Positions 15,990 to 23,774 of a DNA stretch of 45,259 nt are shown here, in pieces. Below the pieces are notes generated by a model. It worked only from the letters and a program-made list of their open reading frames with translations. It searched no databases and had not been told where the DNA came from. The stretch covers positions 1 to 45,259 of the forward strand of contig NZ_JACHIN010000032.1 of the NCBI RefSeq assembly GCF_014203235.1, written 5' to 3'. The DNA is from Nonomuraea endophytica. GTDB taxonomy: Bacteria > Actinomycetota > Actinomycetes > Streptosporangiales > Streptosporangiaceae. Every line of letters begins with the position of its first letter. Position 1 is the stretch's first letter. A program made the translations under genes and the position numbers.

Positions 15990-16409
15990 GACATGCGTAA
16001 ACGGCCTATCGGTTACTGGGCCAAGCGGCTCGATGTGGCGATCGACGAGGCGGTCGACCGTGCTCTCGCCCGGCTGGGTGCCGACCGCCGTCAGTGGCAG
16101 ATCCTCACCACCTTGCTCGACGGGCCCGCTGATCTCCTTGGTGCCCTATCTCCCTTCGGCGGGGTGCGCGAGGCTCTGACGGTGCTGTCCGCCCGGGGGT
16201 TGGTGGCCGAGCAGGGGGAACGGGTCGTGCTCACGGCCGAGGGGCGGAGGGTTCAGGCGAGTCTGGCGGAGGCGGTGGGGGAAGTGAGGGGCGTCGTCGG
16301 GCGCGGTGTCTCGGCGGAGGAGTACGCGGCGACGGTGGACGTGCTGGCGCGCATGGTGCACAACCTCGACCTTCTGACGTGCGGTGAAGTCGGCCCGAAG
16401 TCCGGATGA
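15975..16409 (+). CDS. MarR-like transcriptional regulator (second of divergent pair)
   Basis: About 138-148 residues depending on the start. The core KRPIGYWAKRLDVAIDEAVD, then LGADRRQWQILTTLLDGPAD and a wing (VVLTAEGRRVQASLAEAV), is the pattern of actinobacterial MarR-type regulators that open with PIGYW. Five in-frame ATGs lie within 33 bases (15963, 15975, 15981, 15987, 15993), overlapping the operator. None has a convincing ribosome binding site (only AAAGG at 15955), so leaderless translation is possible. I list 15975; 15993 would give the most compact protein. Partner and likely co-regulator of the divergent MarR gene. Confidence 0.75.
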   Translation: MNMSMDMRKRPIGYWAKRLDVAIDEAVDRALARLGADRRQWQILTTLLDGPADLLGALSPFGGVREALTVLSARGLVAEQGERVVLTAEGRRVQASLAEAVGEVRGVVGRGVSAEEYAATVDVLARMVHNLDLLTCGEVGPKSG

Positions 16410-16461
16410 AGACGTCGCGAGGTTCGCTTGCGGCTCCAGCAACCCGCAAGAAGGAGCCAGC

Positions 16462-16884
16462 ATGCGAAAGCTTTTCAAGCTCGCCACCGTGGCCATCGGG
16501 GTCGGCGTCCTCGCGCTCACCGGAACCTCGGCGGCCGCCGAAGTCCCGGCACGGGAGAAGGCCGCCGCGCTCGCCTGCGGCGGGAACGTTTTCCTCGACG
16601 GCATCCGGGCTCTCACGATCAGCGAGAACGGCCACGACGAGGTGTACATCACGAGCAATGGCGGGAAGATCTGGCCGTCCGGGCGCTATGTGTCGATGGC
16701 CGCGGGGCAGCGGGTCGAGGTCGACAAGTGTGTCCCCTTCAACGCGGTGATCCGTCTCATCGAGGTGGACGACACCGACCCCAACGACCAGCTCGGCCAG
16801 GTGACCCTGCAGGGGGACGTGACCAAGGACTACCGGCTCTGCTGTGGTGGCGGGGCCGAGTACCGGCTGGGGGCCGTCAAGTAG
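16462..16884 (+). CDS. Small secreted protein
   Basis: A 140-residue exported protein. The signal peptide is MRKLFKLATVAIGVGVLALT with cleavage near TSAAAE. The mature part (ALACGGNVFLDGIRALTISE, then GHDEVYITSNGGKIWPSGRY, RVEVDKCVPF, IRLIEVDDTDPNDQLGQ and YRLCCGGGAEYRLGAVK) looks like a compact beta-sandwich with four cysteines. I recognise no enzyme motif. The start is firm, with AAGGAG six bases before ATG 16462. The last codons and stop (GCCGTCAAGTAG) form the first unit of the downstream 39-bp tandem array, so the gene end and the array share an origin. Confidence 0.7.
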   Translation: MRKLFKLATVAIGVGVLALTGTSAAAEVPAREKAAALACGGNVFLDGIRALTISENGHDEVYITSNGGKIWPSGRYVSMAAGQRVEVDKCVPFNAVIRLIEVDDTDPNDQLGQVTLQGDVTKDYRLCCGGGAEYRLGAVK

Positions 16885-17290
16885 GCCGCAGGTCCGGAAC
16901 GAAGCGGCCCGGCGCCAGGTAGTCCGTGGGGGCCGGGGCGAAGGAGCTCCGCCGTCAGGTAGTCCGTGGGCCTGGAACGAGGCAGCCCGGCGTCAGGTAG
17001 TCCGTGGGGGCCGGGGCGAAGGAGCTCCGCCGTCAAGCAATCCGCCTTTCCGGGCCCTCCTCCGGCTGGAGGAGAGCCCGGAACGAGGCAGCCTCGCCGT
17101 CAGGCAGGCCGCTGGCCTGGAACCAGGCAGTCTCGCCGTCAAGGAGGCCGCTGGCCTGGAACGAGGCAGCCTCGCCGTCAGGCAGGCCGCTGGCCTGGAA
17201 CCAGGCAGTCTCGCCGTCAAGGAGGCCGCTGGCCTGGAACAAGGCAGCCTCGCTGTCAAGTAGCTCGTGGGCCCGGAACGTAACAGCCCC
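16873..17290. repeat. 39-bp tandem repeat array (10 units) beginning on a stop codon
   Basis: Ten head-to-tail units anchored on GCCGTCA start at 16873, 16911, 16951, 16989, 17029, 17096, 17135, 17174, 17213 and 17252. Spacings are 38/40/38/40 in the first block, 67 for the unit holding an extra hairpin, and exactly 39 afterwards. Units alternate in type: those at 17096 and 17174 are identical, 17135 and 17213 differ by one base, and 16911 and 16989 differ by one base, so 78-bp dimers have been duplicated. The first unit contains the secreted protein's last codons and TAG; the final unit also carries GTCAAGTAG and runs into the hairpin at 17287. Because 39 is a multiple of three, frames stay open across it, giving spurious 13-residue repeat ORFs. 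Confidence 0.9.
17048..17083. terminator. Strong hairpin inside the repeat array
   Basis: A 16-bp stem with one mismatch: left arm TTCCGGGCCCTCCTCC (17048-17063), loop GGCT, right arm GGAGGAGAGCCCGGAA (17068-17083). It accounts for the 28 extra bases in the fifth repeat unit. No U-run follows, as usual for actinobacterial terminators. It may end transcription of the secreted-protein gene. Confidence 0.5.
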
Positions 17291-17312
17291 GCCGTCCTGG
17301 AGGACGGCGGGG
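17287..17312. terminator. Perfect 11-bp hairpin at the end of the repeat array
   Basis: Left arm CCCCGCCGTCC (17287-17297), loop TGGA, right arm GGACGGCGGGG (17302-17312). It is a perfect GC-rich stem without a U-run, a likely terminator. Its left arm contains the GCCGTC anchor of what would be the next repeat unit, 39 bases after the previous one. Confidence 0.6.
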
Positions 17313-17438
17313 TGCCGCGACCTACCTACCGGTCGGCAGCGTGGTCGCTGTGAGAAGACCTATCAAGAAGGACCCCCTCATCACCTCTACGAGGAAGCAG
17401 ACGGACGTTGGAGGTGAGGAGGCGGGTCATTGTGTTCC

Positions 17439-17463
17439 AAGGCCGGAATCCCCGGCCGGCCTT
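17439..17463. terminator. Inverted repeat downstream of the serine hydrolase
   Basis: AAGGCCGG (17439-17446), nine bases, CCGGCCTT (17456-17463): a perfect 8-bp inverted repeat about 35 bases past the serine hydrolase stop on the minus strand. It is a candidate terminator. Part of it (GGCCGGCCTTACTTCT, 17454-17469) is a 15/16 copy of the sequence spanning that gene's stop codon (17491-17506). Confidence 0.4.
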
Positions 17464-17498
17464 ACTTCTGAGCGCCGCGCGTTGTCGAGAGGCCGGCC

Positions 17499-18620
17499 CT
17501 ACTTCTTGGCGCAGAGTGCGGTGTCGATCGCGGCGTTGACCTTTTCGCCGCCTGCCTCCGACGTGGGTAGCGCGGTCACGGTGACCGAGGCCGACCGGCC
17601 GTCCTCGGTGATGCCGTTGCGGGTCTCGTACCCCGGGATGTCGCCGCCGTGACCCCACGCGTACCCGCCGCAACTCAGCTTGATCTTCATCAGGCCCAGC
17701 CCGTACGACCACCCGGCAGGCAGACCGGGCGCCGCCACGGTCTTCTTCATCTCGTCCAACTGGGCGGGCTTGAGGAGTTTGCCGCCCAGCAGAGCGCCCA
17801 GGAAGCGGTTGACGTCGCGTGGGGTGCTGACGAGGTTGCCCGCCGTCCATCCCCACGAGGGGTCCATCCGGGTGAACTTCACCAGCTTCTTGTCCGGTTT
17901 AGCGTGATACCCCTCGGGGTGGACACCTCGGATCGTCTGCTCGCCGACACCGGGCCAGTACGTGTCGCGGAGCCCGAGCGGCTTGAGGATCCGGTTGGCG
18001 ACCTCCTCACCCATCGGGCGGCCCGCCACCTTCTGCGCCAGCAGGCCGAGCAGGACGTAGCCGGTGTTGTTGTATCTCCACCCCTTGCCGGGCGCGAACG
18101 CCGGCTTGTTCGCCAGGGCCCGGTCAAGCAGTTGCCTGGGCTCGAAGTAGGTGTGCCGGATGTCGAAGAGCGACGGGAAGCCGGTGTACTCCGGCAGCCC
18201 CGCGGTGTGCTGCAGCAACTGCCGGGTCGTGATCTCACGGCCGCCCCGGACCAGGCCGGGCAGGTACTTCTCGATCGGCGCGTCCAGGTCGATCTTCCCC
18301 TCACCCGCCAGTTGCAGCACCACCACGGCGGCGAAGGTCTTGGTATGGCTGCCGATCCGGACCTTGCCGTTCACCGGGACCTTCTCCCGCGTCTCCAGAT
18401 CGCCCACCCCGGCGGTGTAGTCGCGGACGCGGCCGTCGCGCCCCCGCACCGCCGCCACGACGCCGGGAAACTCGCCGGTGCGGACCAGCTCGTTCAGACT
18501 CGCCTGTACGGCGTCGCCGGAACGGCTCGTCGAGGCGGCGGCGACGCCCGGGGACACGCCCACACCGAGCGCAACGGCGCCCACAGCGGCCAGGGCCAGC
18601 AGGCCACGAAAACGATTCAT
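17499..18620 (-). CDS. Secreted serine hydrolase (class C beta-lactamase / DD-peptidase fold)
   Basis: A 373-residue exported protein. The signal peptide is MNRFRGLLALAAVGAVALGV with cleavage around VAAAS. The active-site motifs are SHTK (Ser91, Lys94), YNN (Tyr183 to Asn185 in WRYNNTGYVL) and HGG in YAWGHGGDIPGYE. Two cysteines (KLSCGG and DTALCAKK) likely form the C-terminal disulfide seen also in the other two paralogues here. It probably acts on peptidoglycan peptides or small esters outside the membrane. GGGGAGC before ATG 18620 supports the start. The sequence around its stop is repeated just downstream. Confidence 0.87.
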   Translation of the reverse strand: MNRFRGLLALAAVGAVALGVGVSPGVAAASTSRSGDAVQASLNELVRTGEFPGVVAAVRGRDGRVRDYTAGVGDLETREKVPVNGKVRIGSHTKTFAAVVVLQLAGEGKIDLDAPIEKYLPGLVRGGREITTRQLLQHTAGLPEYTGFPSLFDIRHTYFEPRQLLDRALANKPAFAPGKGWRYNNTGYVLLGLLAQKVAGRPMGEEVANRILKPLGLRDTYWPGVGEQTIRGVHPEGYHAKPDKKLVKFTRMDPSWGWTAGNLVSTPRDVNRFLGALLGGKLLKPAQLDEMKKTVAAPGLPAGWSYGLGLMKIKLSCGGYAWGHGGDIPGYETRNGITEDGRSASVTVTALPTSEAGGEKVNAAIDTALCAKK

Positions 18621-18739
18621 CAGGGTGCTCCCCGCTTGGTTGCGTGATTGTGCGACGCCACCAAGCCTGTCGGCGGGAGCGGTCCCGGACGATCCCGCCC
18701 ACTGCCCTCATGAGGTAGAGCCTGCTGGTCAGAGCGCCG

Positions 18740-19583
18740 TCAAGGTGCCAGGCTCTGCAGCCCGGTCACCCGCAGCAGGTCGAGCGCGGCGGCCTCGGCC
18801 GTTCCCGGCTCGGTGGAGTACACGAGGACGGTCTGGTTCGTGTCCGGCAGCAGCAGGGTGTCGCAATCGAGCGCGATCGGGCCGAGTTCGGGGTGATTGA
18901 TGGTTTTGGTCGCGGCCCGCCAGGGAGACGAGCGGCCTTCCCGCCAGAGCTCTTCGAAGCGGGGGCTGCGGCGGCGGAGTTCCGCGATCATCTGGGCGAG
19001 GTCGGGGTCGCCGGGGTAGCGGGCCTGCGCGGCGCGCAGGGTGCCCACCGAGGCCCGTGCGGCCGCGTCGTCCTCGTCCGGGCCCTACGGCGGCGATGCA
19101 CCGGCTGCTGCCGAGAAATCGCTGCCAGATGAGGTTGCGTTGCCGGCGCGGCCAGGCGGACATGTCTCCTTGGAGCGCGGCGGCGAGGGGGTTCCAGGCC
19201 AGCACGTCGCCCTTGGCCGAAAGCACCAGCACGGGCAGATCGGCCATGCGGTCCAGCAAGCGGAGCACGCTCGGCCGTACGACGGTGGAGACGTGCCCGG
19301 ACTGTGGTGGTTCGTGGCCGGCGAGCCGGAACACCATGTCGCGGTCGTCATCGTTCAGGCGCAGGGCCTGGGCCAGCGCGGACAGAACCTGACCGGAGGG
19401 CCGTGGGCCGCGCCCCTGCTCCAGGCGGACGATGTAGTCGACGCTCATGCCGGCGAGCATCGCCACCTCCTCCCGGCGCAGGCCGGGCACCTGTCGGCGC
19501 GTACCGGACGGCAGCCCCACGTCCTGCGGCCGCACGCGGCCCCTGGCGGTGCGGAGGACGTCGGCGAGTTCGGCGCGGTTCAT
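18740..19583 (-). pseudogene. XRE/MmyB-type transcriptional regulator, frameshifted
   Basis: From ATG 19583 the protein begins MNRAELADVLRTARGRVRPQ with an XRE helix-turn-helix (PGLRREEVAMLAGMSVDYIV, then RLEQGRGPRPSGQVLSALAQ) and the start of the MmyB-like ligand domain (DLPVLVLSAKGDVLAWNPLA, LIWQRFLG). Near 19075-19110 the frame breaks. The remainder, ASVGTLRAAQARYPGDPDLA, RSPRFEELWREG and TINHPELGPIALDCDTLLLP, continues in another frame to 18740; a TAG blocks read-through. Rejoined, the product would match the usual 280 or so residues. Either a recent inactivation or a sequencing error in a GC-rich run. Such regulators usually repress the divergent SDR. Confidence 0.7.
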
Positions 19584-19612
19584 GCTTCGATCCTGGCGTA
19601 CGGCTACCGCCC

Positions 19613-19706
19613 GCGGAGTGGTACCCCTGGTCCCACGCCCCAAGGGCTCCCACCCCCCGGTCCCGCGCCTCAGGCTCCGGTCTGCGGAGTGGTACCCCCG
19701 GTCCCA
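19613..19706. promoter_or_regulatory. 23-bp direct repeats in the XRE/SDR divergent promoter
   Basis: GCGGAGTGGTACCCC followed by TGGTCCCA (19613-19635) recurs at 19684-19706 as GCGGAGTGGTACCCC plus CGGTCCCA, 22 of 23 bases identical and 71 bases apart. A weaker copy (ACCCCCCGGTCCC) lies between them. The set fills the gap between the divergent regulator and SDR genes and is a likely operator array for the XRE protein (inference). Confidence 0.6.
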
Positions 19707-19756
19707 TGGCTCGGCGGTCCTGGTGGGAGTGGGTGGGAGCCTCCACGATCGGGTCC

Positions 19757-20482
19757 ATGACAGACACGGCGAAGACGGTGGCGCTGGTCACCGGAGCGAA
19801 CAAGGGGCTGGGCCGGGAGACCGTGCGCCGGTTGGCGGGGGCGGGGTGGCGGGTCTTCCTGGCCGCCCGTGATCACGAGCGCGGCACGCGGGCCGCCGGC
19901 GAACTGGCGGGGGAGGGGCTCGACGTCGAGTTCGTCCAGCTCGACGTGACGTCGGACGACTCGGTGGCGGCGGCGCTGAAGGAGGTCGCCGGGCGCGTGG
20001 GTCACCTGGACGTGCTGATCAACAACGCCGGTGTCGGCGGGCCGAGGCTGGATCCGCCAGAAATGGGGGCCGACCTGCTGCGTACCCTGTACGAGGTCAA
20101 TGTCTTCGGCCCGGTGCGGGTCACGCACGCGTTCATCCCGTTGCTGCGGGAGTCGGCGCGGCCCCGGATCGTCATGGTGTCCAGCGGCCTCGCCTCGCTC
20201 ACGAACGCGAGCGACACCACCCGCCCCGAGTCGGCCTTCCTCGCGATGGACTACGCGTCGTCCAAGTCGGCGCTCAACATGATCATGTCCCAGTACGCCA
20301 GAGGCCTGCCCGGTTTCAAGGTCAACGCCGCCGACCCGGGCTTCCCCGCCACCGACATGAACCACCACACCGGCGTCCACACGGTCACCGAGGCATCGGA
20401 CGTTATCATCCGCCTGGCTAGCCTGGACGAGGACGGCCCCACCGGCGGCTTCTTCACCGACGCCGGCCCGATTCCCTGGTAA
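19757..20482 (+). CDS. Short-chain dehydrogenase/reductase (SDR)
   Basis: A 241-residue classical SDR using NAD(P)H in the cytosol. The cofactor motif TGANKGLG is at residues 12-19, NNAG in LDVLINNAGVGG, catalytic serine in VMVSSGLAS, and YASSK at Tyr166-Lys170. The C-terminus ends GPTGGFFTDAGPIPW, usual for the actinobacterial SDRs paired with XRE/MmyB regulators. The substrate is not predictable. The start ATG lies 51 bases after the second promoter repeat. The next gene starts 8 bases after its stop with a shared ribosome binding site, so it heads a small operon. Confidence 0.9.
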   Translation: MTDTAKTVALVTGANKGLGRETVRRLAGAGWRVFLAARDHERGTRAAGELAGEGLDVEFVQLDVTSDDSVAAALKEVAGRVGHLDVLINNAGVGGPRLDPPEMGADLLRTLYEVNVFGPVRVTHAFIPLLRESARPRIVMVSSGLASLTNASDTTRPESAFLAMDYASSKSALNMIMSQYARGLPGFKVNAADPGFPATDMNHHTGVHTVTEASDVIIRLASLDEDGPTGGFFTDAGPIPW

Positions 20483-20490
20483 GGAGACAG

Positions 20491-20859
20491 ATGCCGAGAA
20501 TTCTGACGATCGGGCTGCACCCCAGCGCCATCGATTTCACGAAATATCCGCACCTCGATGAGCAAACCCTCACCGAGCGGATCGCCCAGGGCGAGGCCGC
20601 TCTCCGGGCGGCAGGCCTGGACACGGTGTCGTGCCTGGTAGGCGCCGACCCGGACGAGGCGGAGAAGACCGTACGAGAAGCGCTGGACGGCGACTCGTTC
20701 GGCGTGGTCATGATCGGCGCCGGTGTACGCATGGCCCCCGAGCACACGATCCTGTTCGAACGCCTGACCAACGTGCTCGTCACCATGACACCCGGGATCC
20801 GCTTCTGCTTCAACACCTCGCCGGAGACGACCATCGACGCGATCCGCCGCTGGACCTGA
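20491..20859 (+). CDS. Small conserved protein of unknown function
   Basis: A 122-residue soluble protein: RILTIGLHPSAIDFTKYPHL, then ERIAQGEAALRAAGLDTVSC and GDSFGVVMIGAGVRMAPEHT, ending SPETTIDAIRRW. The alternation of strands (ILTIGL, VVMIGAGV, VLVTMTPG) and helices suggests a small alpha/beta Rossmann-like domain. I have seen this type beside SDR genes but know no function. It starts 8 bases after the SDR stop, with GGAG between them as ribosome binding site, so it is very probably co-transcribed. Confidence 0.75.
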   Translation: MPRILTIGLHPSAIDFTKYPHLDEQTLTERIAQGEAALRAAGLDTVSCLVGADPDEAEKTVREALDGDSFGVVMIGAGVRMAPEHTILFERLTNVLVTMTPGIRFCFNTSPETTIDAIRRWT

Positions 20860-20879
20860 GCCCGCGATAGCCTCCGCCC

Positions 20880-21371
20880 ATGCCCATCCGGTACGCGCTG
20901 CCGCCCGACGCGGAGGCCATGGCCGAGGTCACCTGCGCCGCGTTCGCCAGGTTCCCGGACTTCGACGTCACCCCCGCCCAATCCGCCGCCAACTGGCGCA
21001 GGAACCTCGAAGCGGAGGCGGCAGAACGCCCTCGCCCCCACCACACCAGGATCGCCGAACTGCCGGACGGCACGGTCGTCGGCCTGGTCATGGGCGGCCC
21101 GGCGGACCCGAAGCTCGGCTGCGACGCCGAGATCTACGCCCTCGCGGTCCGCCCGGGTCACGAGGGCCGAGGCCACGGCCGTGCCCTGCTCAGGGCGTCG
21201 GCCGCCGACCTGGCCGCCGCCGGGTTCGGCTCGCTGGCGATCCGCGTCCGGGCCGGCAACGAACGCGCCCGCCGCTTCTACGAATCCCTCGGCGGAGTGG
21301 AAGCGGGCGAGGCGCCACCCGACGAGCTCGTCTACTCCTGGCCGGAGATAGGCGCGGCCGGCCGTCAGTAG
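20880..21371 (+). CDS. GNAT-family N-acetyltransferase
   Basis: A 163-residue acetyltransferase. The acetyl-CoA pyrophosphate-binding motif A is VRPGHEGRGHGRALL (about residues 98-112), preceded by the strand AEIYALAV. The motif B-like end is NERARRFYESLGGVEAGE. It would acetylate an amine of a small molecule, peptide or protein N-terminus; the substrate cannot be told. It follows the small conserved gene by 20 bases in the same direction and overlaps the convergent AlkZ-like gene by seven bases at the 3' end. Confidence 0.85.
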   Translation: MPIRYALPPDAEAMAEVTCAAFARFPDFDVTPAQSAANWRRNLEAEAAERPRPHHTRIAELPDGTVVGLVMGGPADPKLGCDAEIYALAVRPGHEGRGHGRALLRASAADLAAAGFGSLAIRVRAGNERARRFYESLGGVEAGEAPPDELVYSWPEIGAAGRQ

Positions 21372-22555
21372 GTCTCGAACTCGACGTCCACCGACGAGGC
21401 GCCCCGCAACGGCGCGACCTGCCCGGCCTCCTCCAGGATCGCCTTTCTGTCCCGAGCCGCCAGTGAGCCGAACGTTTTAACGGTGATGCTCAGCTTGCGG
21501 CCGCTCTTGCGCGGCCGCCAGATACCCGTGATCCGGCCGTTGACCAGGACCGTGCCCGGTTCGCCGACCGTCTTCCACACCTCCCGGTGGTGCTTCTTGT
21601 CGACCATCGTTTCGCGGTCGCGCATCTGGGTGTACGGGTCGCGAGGCGGCAGCAGGCGTACCCCCTGAGGCTTGGGAGCCGACCGCAGCGCGTCGAGGTC
21701 CTCGGCGAGAATCCACGACCTGCCGTTGAACTCGACCTGGGCCAGCTCGTCCTCGACCAGGCTCCACCAGGGATCGGTGTCACCGGCCTTGATCCCCAGC
21801 CACGCGGCGAAGTCCGCACGGGTGGACGGCCCGTAGCGGCGCAGGTAGCGGCGGAGCAGCTCGGCGCGCGCGACCTCGGGGTCGAGGTCCGGGATCGTAC
21901 GGCCCAGCCACTCGCCGACCAGGACGAACGGCGCCTTGTTCCCGGCCCGCGGCGCGAAGCAGACGACACGCTGCAACGTGAGAATGCGGATGCAGAAATG
22001 CACGACGGCTTCACCGAGCGGCTGGCCGGCGGCGTAGGGGCCCTCCGCTTCCCAGCTGCCGCGTCGTTTCTTCGGCAGTTTGGGGGCGATCCGGGCGGCG
22101 AGTTCCGCGCCCAGCTCGTTGATGGCGAGCCGGCGCCCGGACAGCACGGCGTCGATCTCGGCGCCGGTCAGCTCGACCGCCTCGGTCAGGCTCATGCCGA
22201 GCTCGTCCAGCGCCTGCTCCACGCCGAGGATGAGATGAAGCTGTCCTTCCTCGGTCGGCGGCAGCACGCCGGTGGTGAACACCGGAGCGTCCGCGGTCGG
22301 GAAGTAGAACGGCGAGCCGCGCATGCACCAGCTCTGCAGCAGGCTCTTGTCCTCGGCGACCGCCTGCGTCACGTGCTCCGGCGTGAGGTTCTTCACCCTG
22401 GCGTGCAGGGCGAGCAGCGCCGACCCGGGCGGGCTGTTCTGGATCGCGCACCGGCCGGCCGCGTCGAGCAGCCCGTCTTCGGCCAGCCGTTCGGTGAGCA
22501 GGTGGGCGTGGAGGCGAAACGCGATGACGTCGTCTTTCGAGACCTTGTCAGCCAC
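21365..22555 (-). CDS. Winged-helix DNA-binding protein, AlkZ-like (HTH_42)
   Basis: A 396-residue protein of the HTH_42 family, which includes the interstrand-crosslink DNA glycosylase AlkZ and its paralogues. Signs are the N-terminal AGRCAIQNSPPGSALLALHA, the winged-helix segment RRYLRRYGPSTRADFAAWLG and the C-terminal RLLPPRDPYTQMRDRETMVD, TVLVNGRITGIWR. In AlkZ the catalytic motif is QxQ; here the equivalent spot reads IQNSP, as in the wider group, so glycosylase activity is uncertain and DNA-damage or resistance roles are possible. GTG start; 3' overlap with the convergent acetyltransferase. Confidence 0.8.
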   Translation of the reverse strand: MADKVSKDDVIAFRLHAHLLTERLAEDGLLDAAGRCAIQNSPPGSALLALHARVKNLTPEHVTQAVAEDKSLLQSWCMRGSPFYFPTADAPVFTTGVLPPTEEGQLHLILGVEQALDELGMSLTEAVELTGAEIDAVLSGRRLAINELGAELAARIAPKLPKKRRGSWEAEGPYAAGQPLGEAVVHFCIRILTLQRVVCFAPRAGNKAPFVLVGEWLGRTIPDLDPEVARAELLRRYLRRYGPSTRADFAAWLGIKAGDTDPWWSLVEDELAQVEFNGRSWILAEDLDALRSAPKPQGVRLLPPRDPYTQMRDRETMVDKKHHREVWKTVGEPGTVLVNGRITGIWRPRKSGRKLSITVKTFGSLAARDRKAILEEAGQVAPLRGASSVDVEFETY

Positions 22556-22646
22556 TGCCGCACACTATCGCGGCGGCTGGGGGATGCCGAGCCGGCTGTG
22601 GTCGCGCCGGTCGGGGCCGTGCCGGTCGGGGGTCGGGCCGCGATAC

Positions 22647-23774
22647 TCAGTTGCCGCAGAGCGCGTTGTCGATCAGGCGGGCGGTGGCCTTGCTCTGCTC
22701 CGGCGTGCCCGGGTAGGTGGTGCGGGAGACGATCACGGTGGTGCGGCCGTCCTCGGTGGTCGCGTTGTCGGTGATGAACCCGGGTGTGCCGCCGGGGTGC
22801 GACCAGGCCGTGATCCCGCAGCTCAGCTTCTGCTTGGCCATGCCCAGGCCGAACTCCCTGCCCGGCGCGCCGACCGGGACCGTGGTGGTCATCTTCTTCA
22901 GCTGCCCGGGCGACAGCAGCCGGCCGCCCAGCAGCCCGCGCCAGAACCTGCTCAGGTCGGCGGTGGTGGTGATGGCCTCGCCGGCCGGGCCGGCCCAGCC
23001 GAGGCTGAGCTCGGTGGCGCGGAACGGGCGGGCGGTCTTGGCGTCGTCGGTGTAGCTCTGCGCGTGCGGCTTGGGCAGGCGCGGGGAGTCGCCGGGCAGG
23101 GTGGTGTTCCGCAGCCCCAGCGGGGTGATGATCCGGCGCTTCACCTCCTTGCGCCAGGAGTTCCCGGTGGCCCGCTCGATGATCTGCCCGGCCAGCACGT
23201 AGTTGATGTTGGAGTAGCTCCAGCGGGCGCCGGGCGCGAAGAGCGGGCGATGGCCGACGCTGAGGGCCACCAGCTTCCGCGGGCTCACGCGCAGGAACCG
23301 GTAGGCGCGGTAGCCCCGCTCGGTGCGCATCTTCATCTCGATGTCGCCCACGGAGTCGTGCAGGCCGCTGGTGTGCTGGAGCAGGTGTCTGACGGTGATC
23401 GCGTTTCCGTCGTTGCCGTTGCCGCGCACCTGCCCGGGAAGCCATCGCTCGACGCTGTCGCCGAGGGACAGGCGGCCCTCCGCCTCCAGTTGCAGGATCA
23501 CGGCGGCGACGAAGGTCTTGGTGTTGCTGCCCATCCGGAAGTGGGCGTCGGTCGGGATCGGCACGTTACGGCCACGCACCGCCGTACCGGCGGCTGCGGC
23601 CAGGTCGCCGCGGGGTGAGACCACCCGGGCCTGCACGCCCAGCGTGCCGGCGGCGCGGATCGTGTCCAGATCCGCCTGCAGGGCGGTCCGGCCGTATCCG
23701 GGGGCCGCGTCGGCCTGACCCGCCGCGGTCGCGGCCAGGGCGACCAACGCCACGATCGCACTCTTCATCATCAT
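22647..23774 (-). CDS. Secreted serine hydrolase coupled to the MMPL exporter
   Basis: A 375-residue exported protein. The signal peptide is MMMKSAIVALVALAATAAGQ with cleavage near ADAAP. The motifs are SNTK (Ser83, Lys86), YSN in WSYSNINYVLAG and HPGG in AWSHPGGTPGF. A KLSCG and NALCGN cysteine pair near the end matches the paralogue at 17499. It belongs to the class C beta-lactamase/DD-peptidase fold. Its first ATG (23774-23772) overlaps the transporter stop as ATGA, with GGGAGG six bases before, so it is translationally coupled to the MMPL gene and is probably its partner in an envelope function. Confidence 0.87.
   Translation of the reverse strand: MMMKSAIVALVALAATAAGQADAAPGYGRTALQADLDTIRAAGTLGVQARVVSPRGDLAAAAGTAVRGRNVPIPTDAHFRMGSNTKTFVAAVILQLEAEGRLSLGDSVERWLPGQVRGNGNDGNAITVRHLLQHTSGLHDSVGDIEMKMRTERGYRAYRFLRVSPRKLVALSVGHRPLFAPGARWSYSNINYVLAGQIIERATGNSWRKEVKRRIITPLGLRNTTLPGDSPRLPKPHAQSYTDDAKTARPFRATELSLGWAGPAGEAITTTADLSRFWRGLLGGRLLSPGQLKKMTTTVPVGAPGREFGLGMAKQKLSCGITAWSHPGGTPGFITDNATTEDGRTTVIVSRTTYPGTPEQSKATARLIDNALCGN

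Noticed and set aside
16873..17290. CRISPR array
   Set aside because: Repeats are directly head-to-tail with no unique spacers, vary between units, lack a leader, and no cas genes are present.
16844..17417. Open frames in three plus-strand frames encoding 13-residue repeats
   Set aside because: They arise because the 39-bp period is a multiple of three; several frames on both strands are open at once, none has a ribosome binding site, and they overlap a real gene end.
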